From positions 1 through 64,000 of the forward strand of contig JAKSTN010000002.1 of the NCBI GenBank assembly GCA_024402535.1: a DNA stretch of 64,000 bases, given 5' to 3'. The translations under genes and the position numbers were made by a program. The notes beneath the pieces are model-generated. The model made no database searches. It saw nothing but the letters and a program-made list of their open reading frames with translations, and had not been told where the DNA came from. The stretch comes from Treponema sp. (GTDB lineage: Bacteria; Spirochaetota; Spirochaetia; Treponematales; Treponemataceae). Below are positions 44,820 through 53,949 of this stretch, piece by piece (positions within the stretch are counted from its first letter, which is position 1; every line of letters begins with the position of its first letter).

Positions 44820-45550
44820 TTTTTTTCTCTCCTGTAAGATGACTTATGGTCACGGCACAAAGAAAGCAAACCTTTCAATTCGTCCGGACTCAGGTCCCTG
44901 GATTCTCCCGGTGGCAGCTGGTCAAGATTCACATTACCAATGCGCACTCGGGTCAAACTTTTTATTGGTATATTAAAATATTCAAATACTTTTCGAATTT
45001 CCCGGTTTTTGCCTTCAATCAGAACAATACGACATTTTCTGTCATTGATTTTCTGAACAAATCTGGCACGATAAAAAACATTATCAATACGCACCCCGTT
45101 CATAAAATTTTCAGGAAGTTCATCCGGTATGTCCTGAGTTGAAACAATCACATATTCCTTTTCAATTTCACTTGATGGATGTGAAAGTTTCGCGGCAAAG
45201 TCACCGTCGTTGGTAAAAATAATAATTCCACGGGAAAACATGTCCAGGCGCCCAACATTGTAAAGCCGCTCCGAATATTTTTCTTTAAGAAGATCAGCTG
45301 CAACCTGACGACCTTTTTCGTCATTAGCAGAACAGACATAGCCCTGAGGCTTGTTCAGAACCACATAACGCTTTTCTTCTTCAAGGCTTATTTTTTTACC
45401 ATCTACTTCAATTATATCAGATGCAGTAACTTTTGCACCCATTTCTGTAACAATAACGCCATTTACTTTTACCCGGCCGGAAGCAATAACTTCTTCCGAC
45501 GCACGGCGACTGGCAACTCCGGCATGAGCAAGGTATACCTGCAGGCGCAT
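44816..45550 (-). CDS. RsuA/RluB-family 23S/16S rRNA pseudouridine synthase
   Basis: The frame opens at 45613 inside scpB, but the ATG at 45550 has AGGAAACC just before it and gives the typical start MRLQVYLAHAGVASRR, 244 residues. An S4 RNA-binding domain (about 1-60) precedes the catalytic domain with YVVLNKPQGYV, VGRLDMFSRGIIIFTNDG (catalytic Asp) and EGKNREIRKVFE. It isomerises a specific uridine in rRNA, RluB-like by its neighbourhood with scpAB. The exact target is inference. Confidence 0.93.
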   Translation of the reverse strand: MRLQVYLAHAGVASRRASEEVIASGRVKVNGVIVTEMGAKVTASDIIEVDGKKISLEEEKRYVVLNKPQGYVCSANDEKGRQVAADLLKEKYSERLYNVGRLDMFSRGIIIFTNDGDFAAKLSHPSSEIEKEYVIVSTQDIPDELPENFMNGVRIDNVFYRARFVQKINDRKCRIVLIEGKNREIRKVFEYFNIPIKSLTRVRIGNVNLDQLPPGESRDLSPDELKGLLSLCRDHKSSYRREKK

Positions 45551-45575
45551 GGTTTCCTGTGAAGAGGCAGTAGAA

Positions 45576-46115
45576 TTAACGGGCAAGTTCGAATCGTTCT
45601 GCTTCATCTTCATCCAGTTTTGGCAAGTCGGCTATAGAATTCAGGCGGAAAACCTTAAGGAATTCTTTTGTTGTTCCGAACTGTGTCGGACGTCCAGGAG
45701 CGTCTTTTTTGCCCACTTCTTTTACCAGGTTACGTTCAATAAGAAGGCGCATTGCAGTATCAACGCCTACCCCGCGGATAGCTTCAATTTCACTTCTTGT
45801 GATAGGCTGTGAGTATGCGATAATTGAAAGTGTTTCCATTGCGGATTTTGAAAGTTTTCCGTCACGTTTTGAGCCGTAGTATTCTTTCAAAACTTCCCAA
45901 TACTCTTTTTTAGGTGTAAGACAATAGCCGCCTGTAATCATAGAAAGTTCCACACCGCAGCTTTCATCCTTATACTTTTCGTTAAGATTTTCGATACATT
46001 TTTCTACAACTTCGTCTGAAAGCTGAGCCTTTGCAGCCAGTGCCCTGATATTCAGCGGCTCGCTTTCAAGAAATAAAATTGATTCGATAAATCCTGTTTC
46101 TCTAGCAAGTTCCAT
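45576..46115 (-). CDS. scpB: segregation and condensation protein B
   Basis: A 179-residue ScpB, a winged-helix kleisin partner that with ScpA and SMC compacts and separates chromosomes. Two winged-helix units are visible; the conserved second-domain core is AMETLSIIAYSQPITRSEI, with RGVGVDTAMRLLIERNLV and GRPTQFGTTKEFLKVF. It lies 12 bases after scpA and before rluB, the classic bacterial order scpA-scpB-rluB. Confidence 0.96.
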   Translation of the reverse strand: MELARETGFIESILFLESEPLNIRALAAKAQLSDEVVEKCIENLNEKYKDESCGVELSMITGGYCLTPKKEYWEVLKEYYGSKRDGKLSKSAMETLSIIAYSQPITRSEIEAIRGVGVDTAMRLLIERNLVKEVGKKDAPGRPTQFGTTKEFLKVFRLNSIADLPKLDEDEAERFELAR

Positions 46116-46127
46116 AATTCGTCCAGA

Positions 46128-46949
46128 TTAATTTGTTGTAAGGTCTTCTTCTTTAATTTCTTTAACCGGTGAATCTTCAACCTTACAGAGCTTGATATCA
46201 CCAAAAAGTTTATTCTGAAAAATAGTGATCATCTTGAATTTTACGGCTTCCAGAATAGCCATAAAGGCACACACCAGGTCCATAGGATTTCCGCTGCGTG
46301 TCAGAAGATCTGTAAACATACATTCTTTTTTATCTTCCAGAAGTTCATTCATCAGAGTGATTTTTTCATTAACAGAGATTTCTTCATACATATTCAAAAT
46401 CTTTTCATTTGAATATTTGCTTACCATCTGCTTGAAAATGCTCTGAAGCTGCTGAAGAAGATCCCATGTATCAACTTCTTCCCACATATCATCGCTTTCT
46501 TCAAAAGGAAGAACGCGCTGAATCTTTTTGCGTTCAAAGTTCCATTCAGAATCATCTTCCTGTTCTTCCATAAGAGCAGTAAGTTTTTTAAACTTCTGAT
46601 ATTCAATAAGCTTGTCTACCAGTTCCTGACGAGGATCTTCCTCTTCCTCATCATCATAGTTAATTTCAACTGGAAGAAGCATACGGCTTTTTATATAAAT
46701 AAGCTTTGCTGCCCAGCTGTAAAACTCAGAAAGGTCACCAAGGTCAGTCTGAACAGCATAATCCAGGTATTCCAGATACTGTTCTGTAATCTGAGCGATA
46801 GGAATATCGTAAATATTTACTTTGCTTTCGCGGATTAAATTCCAGAGAAGATCCAGAGGTCCGTCAAATTCCCCAATCTGGTACTTTCTTACTGCTTTTT
46901 TTTCTGCAACTTCTGTTGCAACAGCTGTTTCTGTTCTTACGTCTTCCAT
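46128..46949 (-). CDS. scpA: segregation and condensation protein A
   Basis: A 273-residue kleisin ScpA. After a ~22-residue leader comes YQIGEFDGPLDLLWNLI, the SMC-binding N-terminal region, then DIPIAQITEQYLEYL, an acidic linker (YDDEEEEDPRQELVDKL) and a C-terminal winged helix (FMAILEAVKFKMITIFQ). It bridges SMC heads with ScpB. GAAAGGAAT provides a good ribosome site. It follows folK by 18 bases. Confidence 0.96.
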   Translation of the reverse strand: MEDVRTETAVATEVAEKKAVRKYQIGEFDGPLDLLWNLIRESKVNIYDIPIAQITEQYLEYLDYAVQTDLGDLSEFYSWAAKLIYIKSRMLLPVEINYDDEEEEDPRQELVDKLIEYQKFKKLTALMEEQEDDSEWNFERKKIQRVLPFEESDDMWEEVDTWDLLQQLQSIFKQMVSKYSNEKILNMYEEISVNEKITLMNELLEDKKECMFTDLLTRSGNPMDLVCAFMAILEAVKFKMITIFQNKLFGDIKLCKVEDSPVKEIKEEDLTTN

Positions 46950-46967
46950 ATTTATTCCTTTCTTAAG

Positions 46968-47486
46968 TCAGGAAGGATTCCGTTTTCTGAAAAGCTGAAC
47001 CTCATCTTTATTCTCAAGTTCTGCCAGAGCTTCAGAAAACTCCCTTCTCTGTAAATCTTCGGCACAATTTGAAAATAACTCAAGTAAAGGAATTAAAACA
47101 AATGCTCTTTCTTTTACCCTTGGATGTGGAAGAGTAAGTACCGGATCATCAGAAACAAGGTTTCCGAATGATTCTATATCAAGGTCCAGGCTTCTTGGCC
47201 CGAATCTGATTTCTTTTGTACGGTCCCGGCCGTATTTATTTTCTATTTTGTGGATTTTTTCAAGAAAATCGTAAGGATTTTCATTGTCATACACAAAGCC
47301 GGTAGCGACCATATTATAAAAATCTTCCTGATCTGTTACATACATAGCCTTTGAAGTATAAATTGAAGAAAACTCCGGATTAACCAGAATTTTCTTCAGC
47401 TCTTCACAGGCTGCATCAAGAAGCTGAACGGGAGAAAGGCCTGAATAAGACCTGTTAGACCCTAAGCCTAAAATAACCTTCTTCAT
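46968..47486 (-). CDS. folK: 2-amino-4-hydroxy-6-hydroxymethyldihydropteridine diphosphokinase
   Basis: A 172-residue HPPK that transfers pyrophosphate from ATP to hydroxymethyl-dihydropterin, the step before FolP. MKKVILGLGSNRSYSG opens the fold, FYNMVATG marks the pterin pocket, and RFGPRSLDLDIESFG with LPHPRVKERAFVLIPLLEL gives the metal-binding aspartates and ATP contacts. It sits between recA and scpA, 19 bases from each, within one long transcription run that also ends with folP. Confidence 0.95.
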   Translation of the reverse strand: MKKVILGLGSNRSYSGLSPVQLLDAACEELKKILVNPEFSSIYTSKAMYVTDQEDFYNMVATGFVYDNENPYDFLEKIHKIENKYGRDRTKEIRFGPRSLDLDIESFGNLVSDDPVLTLPHPRVKERAFVLIPLLELFSNCAEDLQRREFSEALAELENKDEVQLFRKRNPS

Positions 47487-47505
47487 TTTTTCTCCCGTTT
47501 ATTTT

Positions 47506-48678
47506 TTAGAAAAGTCCGTCAGCAAGACTTGTGTCGCTTTTTGCTTCAGCCTTACCTTTTTCTGTCAGTTCTACTGCTTCTGCAGAATTTTCTGCTTTTG
47601 GAGCAATGCGAGGTTCACGTTTTACTGGAACCCCTTCTTTATTTTTCAGAACCTGACCTGGAAAAAGTTTATCACGGAGTTTCTGTTCAATGTCGGCAGC
47701 AATTTCAGGGTGTGATTCCAGGAATGCCAGAGTATTTTCTTTACCCTGTCCGATTTTTTCTTCACCCATTGAGTACCAGGCACCGGCTTTGTTAATGATT
47801 TCATATTTAACGGCACAATCCAGAAGAGATGCTGTATATGAAATACCTTTTCCAAAGTAAATGTCCAGTTCACATTTTCTAAATGGTGGTGCAACCTTAT
47901 TCTTAACAACCTTTACGCGAACACGGTTTCCAACAGCATCTTCGCTGGTCTTTGAATCAATTGATTCAATACGGCGGATTTCAAGACGAACCGAAGCGTA
48001 GAATTTGAGGGCGTTACCACCGGTTGTTGTTTCAGGATTTCCGAACATAACACCGATTTTCATACGAATCTGGTTAATGAAGATAACCATACAGTTTGAT
48101 TTTCCGATGATGGCAGTAAGTTTACGTAAAGCCTGGCTCATAAGACGGGCCTGAAGTCCCATGTGGCTGTCACCCATGTCACCTTCAATTTCAGCCTGTG
48201 GAGTAAGAGCTGCAACAGAGTCTACAACGATAATATCAACAGCGCCTGAACGAACCAGGTTTTCTGTAATTTCAAGAGCCTGTTCACCTGTATCAGGCTG
48301 AGAAACCCAAAGTTCATCAATATTTACACCAAGATTTTTTGCATAAACAGGGTCCAGTGCATGTTCAGCATCAACGAAAGCAGCAACGCCTCCAAGTTTC
48401 TGAGCTTCTGCAACGGCGTGCAGAGCAAGAGTTGTTTTACCAGAACTTTCAGGACCGTACATTTCAATTACACGGCCTCTTGGATAACCACCGATTCCAA
48501 GTGCTTCATCAAGAAGAATAGATCCTGAAGGAATACAATCAATACCATCTACATTTGCTTTGTCACCAAGTTTCATCAGTGACCCGGTTCCAAACTGCTT
48601 TTCAATCTGAAGACGAGCAGCTTCCAAAGCTTTCATTTTGTCCGACAAGTCTTTTGCCGGTTCTGCAGCTTTTGCCAT
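47506..48678 (-). CDS. recA: recombinase RecA
   Basis: A 390-residue RecA, the strand-exchange ATPase. Walker A GPESSGKT is at 75-82, DAEHALDP and [22 protein letters not shown] follow, then loop L2 [28 protein letters not shown]-type region. The C-terminus is an acidic and Lys-mixed tail. The ribosome site AAGGAG is strong. Between a TTGAAT-17-CATAAA promoter and the start lies a perfect 14-base AT palindrome, a possible repressor site. No lexA gene is in the window. Confidence 0.98.
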   Translation of the reverse strand: MAKAAEPAKDLSDKMKALEAARLQIEKQFGTGSLMKLGDKANVDGIDCIPSGSILLDEALGIGGYPRGRVIEMYGPESSGKTTLALHAVAEAQKLGGVAAFVDAEHALDPVYAKNLGVNIDELWVSQPDTGEQALEITENLVRSGAVDIIVVDSVAALTPQAEIEGDMGDSHMGLQARLMSQALRKLTAIIGKSNCMVIFINQIRMKIGVMFGNPETTTGGNALKFYASVRLEIRRIESIDSKTSEDAVGNRVRVKVVKNKVAPPFRKCELDIYFGKGISYTASLLDCAVKYEIINKAGAWYSMGEEKIGQGKENTLAFLESHPEIAADIEQKLRDKLFPGQVLKNKEGVPVKREPRIAPKAENSAEAVELTEKGKAEAKSDTSLADGLF

Positions 48679-48706
48679 TTAATACTCCTTTTTTGATATT
48701 TCCCAC

Positions 48707-48763
48707 CCATATATATATGGCTTTTTTTTGCAGTTTTATGCAAAAAGCCCCGGAAAAATTCAA
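48707..48763 (-). promoter_or_regulatory. recA: recA promoter with perfect palindrome in the leader
   Basis: TTGAAT at 48763..48758, 17 bases, CATAAA at 48740..48735. The palindrome CCATATATATATGG lies at 48707-48720, just after the expected start site and 28 bases from ATG. A second dyad, GGCTTTTTGCA against TGCAAAAAAAAGCC, overlaps the -10 region. Confidence 0.45.
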
Positions 48764-48780
48764 AAATAAATCAATATTTT

Positions 48781-49872
48781 TTAAAAATTTACACTCTGAT
48801 ATACTGCACGACCGTCCAATATCAGGTTTCCATCTTCTTTAGTAATTTTACCTAAAATTCGGACCGGTTTGTCAGCTTCGATGGAAATTTTTGAAGAAAA
48901 TTTAACATTCACAATTCCATCAATATTTTTCATATTTTCATATCCCACAAGGAAACGTGCTTCATAAGAGCTGTCACTTTCAACAACATCAGAAACACGC
49001 CCGTTCCAGATTACATAACAGTCAAGATAAAGTTCAGGATCTTTTTCCACATCTTTAATTTCAGGACTGAATGCAAGCGTATCAAAACCTGGAACTACCA
49101 GATATGTCATGAGCACATTTGCTTTCTGCTTAATTGAAAGTGTGGCATTAGAATTAAGCAGACGGTTGATTTCCATCTGGGCATGGTTATCATCCCCTTT
49201 CTGGAAAAAGTCCAAGGCCTTTTCGTAACTCTGGGTAATTTCTTTGTTACTCAAAAGATAATGACATGCCCCGCTAGAAAGATCCGTGCTCTGGGCTTTT
49301 TCTTTTTCATCAACTGAAAGCTGGATGGAACTTAAATCCATACGGGGACCTGTTACAGGTCTTGTTCTGTTTTTTGCAAAACTCCAGGCCGCAAAACAGC
49401 CTGCAACGCAGAACATAACACCTACAACGGCATACAGAATCTTGTCAGGGTTTACTCCAAGTTTCGGGAAAAACTGCTGTATGCGGCCAGTATCAACCCA
49501 GCGGCAAATTGTAGTATAGTCGCCGTGGACACGGATAAATTCCATGGCATCTTTTGCAGTCTGATTTGCAGGTTCAAGTTCAAGAACTTCAATGTAATAA
49601 TTCAAAGCCTTTTCCGTGTCTCCACGGCGGAGGAAAATAGCTGCCTGACCAATAAGCAGATTTACATCTGTAAGAGTAATTTTTCTGGCTTTCTGATAAT
49701 AAGCATATGCGGTTCCCATATCACCTGCATAAAGACAGGCCGTTCCCAGCATAATGTAATAATCAGAGTTCTCTTCATAAATGTCAGCACCTGACTCAAG
49801 GATTTTTATAGCCTGCCCGAAATGACGGCGGCACATCTGTTTCCATGCCAGGTCAAGAACATCCTTTGCCAT
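48781..49872 (-). CDS. membrane-anchored TPR protein, unknown function
   Basis: A 363-residue protein. Residues 1-115 hold about three TPR units (YYIMLGTACLYAGDMGTAY, LIGQAAIFLRRGDTEKALNYY), one transmembrane helix lies near 165-185 (ILYAVVGVMFCVAGCFAAW), and the C-terminal ~170 residues should be outside, including a beta-rich end (VNVKFSSKISIEADKPVRILG) like a small OB-type domain. Its ATG shares one base with the stop of the upstream lipoprotein gene, so the two are coupled. It is a conserved type of treponemal protein with no assigned role. Confidence 0.75.
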   Translation of the reverse strand: MAKDVLDLAWKQMCRRHFGQAIKILESGADIYEENSDYYIMLGTACLYAGDMGTAYAYYQKARKITLTDVNLLIGQAAIFLRRGDTEKALNYYIEVLELEPANQTAKDAMEFIRVHGDYTTICRWVDTGRIQQFFPKLGVNPDKILYAVVGVMFCVAGCFAAWSFAKNRTRPVTGPRMDLSSIQLSVDEKEKAQSTDLSSGACHYLLSNKEITQSYEKALDFFQKGDDNHAQMEINRLLNSNATLSIKQKANVLMTYLVVPGFDTLAFSPEIKDVEKDPELYLDCYVIWNGRVSDVVESDSSYEARFLVGYENMKNIDGIVNVKFSSKISIEADKPVRILGKITKEDGNLILDGRAVYQSVNF

Positions 49873-51095
49873 TAATTGTCCCTCAGACGCATAAGAATTT
49901 CATCAAGTTCTTCATTAAGCAGGAGCAGTTCATCCTGATTCAGGTCCTTATCACCTGTTTCCAGCTCTGCAATTCTGTCCAGAATTCGCTGAATATATTC
50001 AGTAGAAGAGTCTAATCTCTGTGAAGAATTCCCTGTAAACACTGGAATTACAGTTTCCGTCTCAACATTTGAGTCTTCAGCAATTACCTCTTCAAACGGT
50101 ACATCACCTGCAGAAATGATTTCTGCTTTTGGAGCTTCAGGTACCTTTTCCTCAACAGGAGCAACATAATTCTCGATATATGATTTTCCATTAATAGTGT
50201 CAGGGAAAGAAGCAACAGCAAAATACAAAGTGGAAACATTAGCGGCATCTTTTTCAAGAACTTCCGGCTTCCAGCTGATTTCAAGTGCAGAATTATTATA
50301 TGAAGAAACTGTATCAAATGAGCGGTTTGAAACGATTGCAGGTTCCCAGTTCATTGTATTCAGAGTTTCATAAGCGCCGACAGCAACAAATTCAGGTTCT
50401 GTTGTATCTGCACCACTATAAAGAATCTGGAAAGAAGATGTATCATTTCCGGTAAGTACCCAAGGGTAATTTTTCACAGAACGGTAAAGAGTTTCAGTCT
50501 TTATAGGAATACTTTCCGAATCATAAAAGTGAGTACGGCGTTTTTCACCGATTGCGGTATCAAGAAGCAGTTTTAAGGCAAAAGTATCATTACGACCTTT
50601 AAGATTCTTAACGTATGATGAAACTTTTACAATATCGCCGTCCCTTTTTTCATCCGAAGAAAGAATTTTAAAATCTACAAGGACCTGAGCAATTTTCGGA
50701 ATTATATAAACAATCTGAATGCCGTCTACGGTTTCACGGGTGGCAGTTGTAATACCAGTTCCGCCTGAAAGCTTGAATACTTTTCTTCCTGCCTGCAAAT
50801 AGAAGGATGTTGTAGTGAATTCTTCCTGAGTTGAGAATACAGGAAGAAGGCGGTCATCCCGGTCACGAATATATATATTAAAAGTTCCAAGTTTTCCTTT
50901 TGACTTGATTTTCAGATTACTGCTTTCTTTTTCTGCAGAACTGTGACTTTGTTTGTTCCAAGCAAGGGCATCAGCTTCCGACACAACAACACTTTCAAGC
51001 TTTGAACTGTCCTGAGATTCAACAGAAGCCGAAGCGCATGAAACGAGTACTGAGAGTACAAAAACAGAAAATAATGTAAAAATAATTTTTTTCAT
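49872..51095 (-). CDS. lipoprotein of unknown function
   Basis: A 407-residue predicted lipoprotein (lipobox LVSC). The mature part from about 60 to 320 is beta-rich (KGKLGTFNIYIRDRDDRLLPV, AQVLVDFKILSS, STLYFAVASFPDT), followed by an acidic linker and a C-terminal coiled-coil-like helix (YIQRILDRIAELETGDKDLNQ and onward). No family recognised. It sits exactly between two TPR proteins, abutting the upstream one and overlapping the downstream one by one base, which suggests a three-part envelope complex. Confidence 0.75.
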   Translation of the reverse strand: MKKIIFTLFSVFVLSVLVSCASASVESQDSSKLESVVVSEADALAWNKQSHSSAEKESSNLKIKSKGKLGTFNIYIRDRDDRLLPVFSTQEEFTTTSFYLQAGRKVFKLSGGTGITTATRETVDGIQIVYIIPKIAQVLVDFKILSSDEKRDGDIVKVSSYVKNLKGRNDTFALKLLLDTAIGEKRRTHFYDSESIPIKTETLYRSVKNYPWVLTGNDTSSFQILYSGADTTEPEFVAVGAYETLNTMNWEPAIVSNRSFDTVSSYNNSALEISWKPEVLEKDAANVSTLYFAVASFPDTINGKSYIENYVAPVEEKVPEAPKAEIISAGDVPFEEVIAEDSNVETETVIPVFTGNSSQRLDSSTEYIQRILDRIAELETGDKDLNQDELLLLNEELDEILMRLRDN

Positions 51096-51995
51096 TTATT
51101 CAATCCTGACAGTTCCCTGATTATTCTGCTGTGAGTTTGTTTCCAGAAGGTATCTTGTTTCTTCTGCTTTTATACGAAGCTGACGCAGAAGATCCAGTTC
51201 TGCTTCTGTAGGCCCGGAAGTTACAGGCATTTTATAACCGCCTTTCAGGGCATCAAATTCCCGCTGCAGTGTATTGTATTTTTCTTCCAGTTCTGCATTC
51301 TTTCGCTGGGCTTCATAAAGTTTTGCACGGGTACCGGAATTTGTATCAGAAGAATAAACTTTCAGCTGTTTTTCATATTCTTCTTTTGCAAAAAGATATT
51401 CCTCGCCAGTCTGTTTCAAAAGATAAAGAAGTTTTTCTTCACGGTCACGCTGGCTGATAGTTTCAATGCGGTACTGGCAGGCAGGAGCCTTCACATCATC
51501 CGGGAATTCTGAAACAACCCTCTGATAAAGGGCCCGGGCATCATCATACTGATAGCAGGCATAAAATGACTCTCCAATCCAGAAAAGACTTGAAGGATAC
51601 ATATCATGTCCGTCATACTGATGGCAGAAATCACTTAATGTAATTACCGCTTTATCATATTCACCAAGAGAATAAAAACAGCGGCCTTTCAGATAAACTA
51701 CATTTGATTCATAAAAAGAACCTTTGAACTCTTCAAGAAAATAGATACAGGTATCAAGAGCGCTTTGAAAATCACCCGAATAGATTTCTGCATTTATGAG
51801 CATGTAATAAGTTTCGGCATTATTATTTTCTTCAAAGGCAGCGGCTTTTTTCAAAGAGAAAACAGCCGTAGTCCAGTCTCCTGAAGTATAGGCCTTGCAT
51901 CCGTCAAGAAAAGCAGAAACAGCAGCATTCTGGGCTAAAAGAGGCTGCAGGAAAAACACTGCTGATAATACTGCTGTAAGAACTTTTTTCTTCAA
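51096..51995 (-). CDS. secreted TPR protein, YbgF/BamD-like
   Basis: A 299-residue exported protein: signal peptide ending QPLLAQ, then about five TPR-like units (residues ~25-190; AETYYMLINAEIYSGDFQSAL, NVVYLKGRCFYSLGEYDKAV, SLFWIGESFYACYQYDDA), then a long coiled coil (ARLYEA to EFDALK region, ~205-250). The order is like CpoB/YbgF but reversed, and BamD-like in the TPR spacing. It may organise the cell envelope with the next two genes. It begins after rpe by 11 bases. Confidence 0.78.
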   Translation of the reverse strand: MKKKVLTAVLSAVFFLQPLLAQNAAVSAFLDGCKAYTSGDWTTAVFSLKKAAAFEENNNAETYYMLINAEIYSGDFQSALDTCIYFLEEFKGSFYESNVVYLKGRCFYSLGEYDKAVITLSDFCHQYDGHDMYPSSLFWIGESFYACYQYDDARALYQRVVSEFPDDVKAPACQYRIETISQRDREEKLLYLLKQTGEEYLFAKEEYEKQLKVYSSDTNSGTRAKLYEAQRKNAELEEKYNTLQREFDALKGGYKMPVTSGPTEAELDLLRQLRIKAEETRYLLETNSQQNNQGTVRIE

Positions 51996-52006
51996 AGGCT
52001 TCTCCT

Positions 52007-52636
52007 TTATTTATTCCAGTTCAAAGTTCCTTTAAAAAAAGCAGAACCAGATACAACAACATCAGTGCCGGCTTCTATTACAGAAGAAAGCGTTTTTTCA
52101 TTTACACCACCGTCAACTGAAATCATATAGTTATAATTTTTTTCTTCTCTGATCTTTTTTAATTCACGCACTTTATCCAAAGTAGAAGGAATCATACTCT
52201 GATTTCCCCACCCCGGATTTACTGTCATAACCAGAATCAAATCAGCATACATAAGGATTTCTGAAAGAGCTGAAACCGGAGTTCCAGGATTTACTGCAAC
52301 CCCAGCTTTTTTTCCCATTTCATGAATCATCTGGATAACACGGTTTGCGTGATTTGTTGCTTCAATATGGAAAGTAATCCAGTCTGCACCGGCATCCGAG
52401 AAAAGTTTTACATGATTTTCAGGTTTTTCAACCATAAGATGAACATCAAAAGGAAGATTTGAACAGCTTCTGATACAACGAATCACAGGTTCACCGTATG
52501 TAATTTCAGGAACAAAGTTTCCATCCATAACATCAATATGTACGGCACCGGAACCTTCACTTTCAATTTTCTGCATTGCTGCACTTAAATTCTTAAAATC
52601 CGCCGAAAGAAGTGACGGAGACAAAATCTGCTTCAT
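52007..52636 (-). CDS. rpe: ribulose-phosphate 3-epimerase
   Basis: A 209-residue TIM-barrel enzyme interconverting ribulose-5-phosphate and xylulose-5-phosphate in the pentose-phosphate pathway. Motifs: SPSLLSADF at 6-14, VHIDVMDGNFVPEITYG with metal ligands, FDVHLMVEKPE, VMTVNPGWGNQ and SVDGGVNEKT, plus phosphate-binding VSGSAFFKG. It heads the long run to recA and beyond. The ATG lacks a ribosome site and a TATAAT lies ten bases upstream. Confidence 0.96.
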   Translation of the reverse strand: MKQILSPSLLSADFKNLSAAMQKIESEGSGAVHIDVMDGNFVPEITYGEPVIRCIRSCSNLPFDVHLMVEKPENHVKLFSDAGADWITFHIEATNHANRVIQMIHEMGKKAGVAVNPGTPVSALSEILMYADLILVMTVNPGWGNQSMIPSTLDKVRELKKIREEKNYNYMISVDGGVNEKTLSSVIEAGTDVVVSGSAFFKGTLNWNK

Positions 52637-52646
52637 AGTAAAAATA

Positions 52647-52675
52647 ATTATAGCATAATATTTGTTTACCTTTAA
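52647..52675 (-). promoter_or_regulatory. rpe: promoter of rpe, near-leaderless spacing
   Basis: TTAAAG at 52675..52670, 17 bases, consensus TATAAT at 52652..52647, ten bases to the ATG. Expected leader is three or four bases. Confidence 0.6.
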
Positions 52676-52722
52676 AGTATTTTCCTAATGTTCCGAAAAT
52701 AAACAAAAGAAGAAGGAAAAAA

Positions 52723-53889
52723 ATGGCTACTTCAAAAAAAGGATTAAACAACATAAGATATCAGCTGTCTGGCGGACTCAAAAAGAACGGAATTATTGTC
52801 TGGCGCTATGTCTTTAACGCAGCTGAATCAATTACCGGAGCAGAGAAAACATTTTTTATCGAACTGGAAATGCTGAATCCTTCCCTTTTGCCTTCAGAAC
52901 CTGTTCTTGGTTTTCAACAGAGAAGTGCAGTTTCAGAAGATGATCTTCAATATGCACTTGCAGGAACTCTTTCTGCAACAGAAATGAAAGCAGAAAATCT
53001 TGTTCAGCCTTCTTATGTATGTGTAAGATTCGGGATTTTCGGACAGAAAGGAAAACACATAGCATTCTATGACGCCGCAAACAACATCCAGCTGAACCAG
53101 AAACCTTTTGAATGTCACATTGGCACCTGCAGTTTCACAGAAAATCACCTCAGCGGTTTTATCAGCTGTACAGAAAAAGACATAACCGCACATCCTGAAC
53201 TTCTTTGCCAGGACGGATATGCAGAATGGAACTTAGATTTCGATATTCTTCAGGAATTTGATTCCGGTTTCCAGGGAAAAACTGATTTCTGGGCTCCTAT
53301 AGGATGCCGTACCAATTTTTCAGGAACATTAAGTTTCTGCGGAACAGATTATACAGTTAAACCTCTTACCAGTTTCGGATATTTTGATAAATACTGGGGA
53401 AAATCACTGCCAAACCCATGGTTTCATGTTTCAGCTTCAAGCCTTCAGAGCCTTATTTCTGGCCGTACTATGTTTGATTCCAGCTTTGCAGTTCACGGCT
53501 GTTACGACAGAAAAGCCACACTTCTTATGAATATTGAAGGAAATAAACTGGTTTTCAATGCTGATGAAAACAGTAAAACTTCTCAGTTTATATGGGACTG
53601 CCAGCAGGTATCCCAGAACGAATTCGAAGAACTCCACTGGTCTGTAAGCGTCCACAATAAACAATGGATTGTAGATATCGATATTTTCTGTAAGATAACG
53701 GAACTCTGCAACAAGATACTGGAACTGCCGGAAGGCAACAGAAAAACACTGTCACTGGTATCAAGCAGTTCCGGAACCGGCGAAATAAAACTGTACAAAG
53801 TACACAAAAACAATCTTGAACAGATTGAAGACTTCCGAATTACAAAAGCCCTTTGTGAATTCGGCCGCATAGAAGAAGCTGAAAGCTAA
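52723..53889 (+). CDS. tocopherol cyclase-like / CrtC-like lipocalin-fold protein
   Basis: A 388-residue cytoplasmic protein (no signal peptide). Two beta-barrel halves are suggested by FGIFGQKGKHIAFYDA, the Asp/Trp-rich DFWAPIGCRTNFSGTL, YFDKYWGKSLPNPWFHVSAS and the closing YKVHKNNLEQIEDF. The pattern Y-x-D-K-x-W-G with W-F is reminiscent of tocopherol cyclase and carotenoid hydratase relatives. The substrate is unknown; treponemes are not expected to make tocopherol. The ribosome site GAAGGAAA is good. It is a single gene between rpe and a shared terminator. Confidence 0.6.
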   Translation: MATSKKGLNNIRYQLSGGLKKNGIIVWRYVFNAAESITGAEKTFFIELEMLNPSLLPSEPVLGFQQRSAVSEDDLQYALAGTLSATEMKAENLVQPSYVCVRFGIFGQKGKHIAFYDAANNIQLNQKPFECHIGTCSFTENHLSGFISCTEKDITAHPELLCQDGYAEWNLDFDILQEFDSGFQGKTDFWAPIGCRTNFSGTLSFCGTDYTVKPLTSFGYFDKYWGKSLPNPWFHVSASSLQSLISGRTMFDSSFAVHGCYDRKATLLMNIEGNKLVFNADENSKTSQFIWDCQQVSQNEFEELHWSVSVHNKQWIVDIDIFCKITELCNKILELPEGNRKTLSLVSSSSGTGEIKLYKVHKNNLEQIEDFRITKALCEFGRIEEAES

Positions 53890-53903
53890 AATAAAATAAT
53901 AAA

Positions 53904-53932
53904 AAAATCCTGCAGGCTTGCTGCAGGATTTT
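53904..53932. terminator. bidirectional terminator between the cyclase-like gene and dapB
   Basis: Arms AAATCCTGCAG and CTGCAGGATTT around GCTTG, with A and T runs on both sides. It serves both convergent genes. Confidence 0.9.
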
Positions 53933-53949
53933 CTATTTAACCCAAAGAA

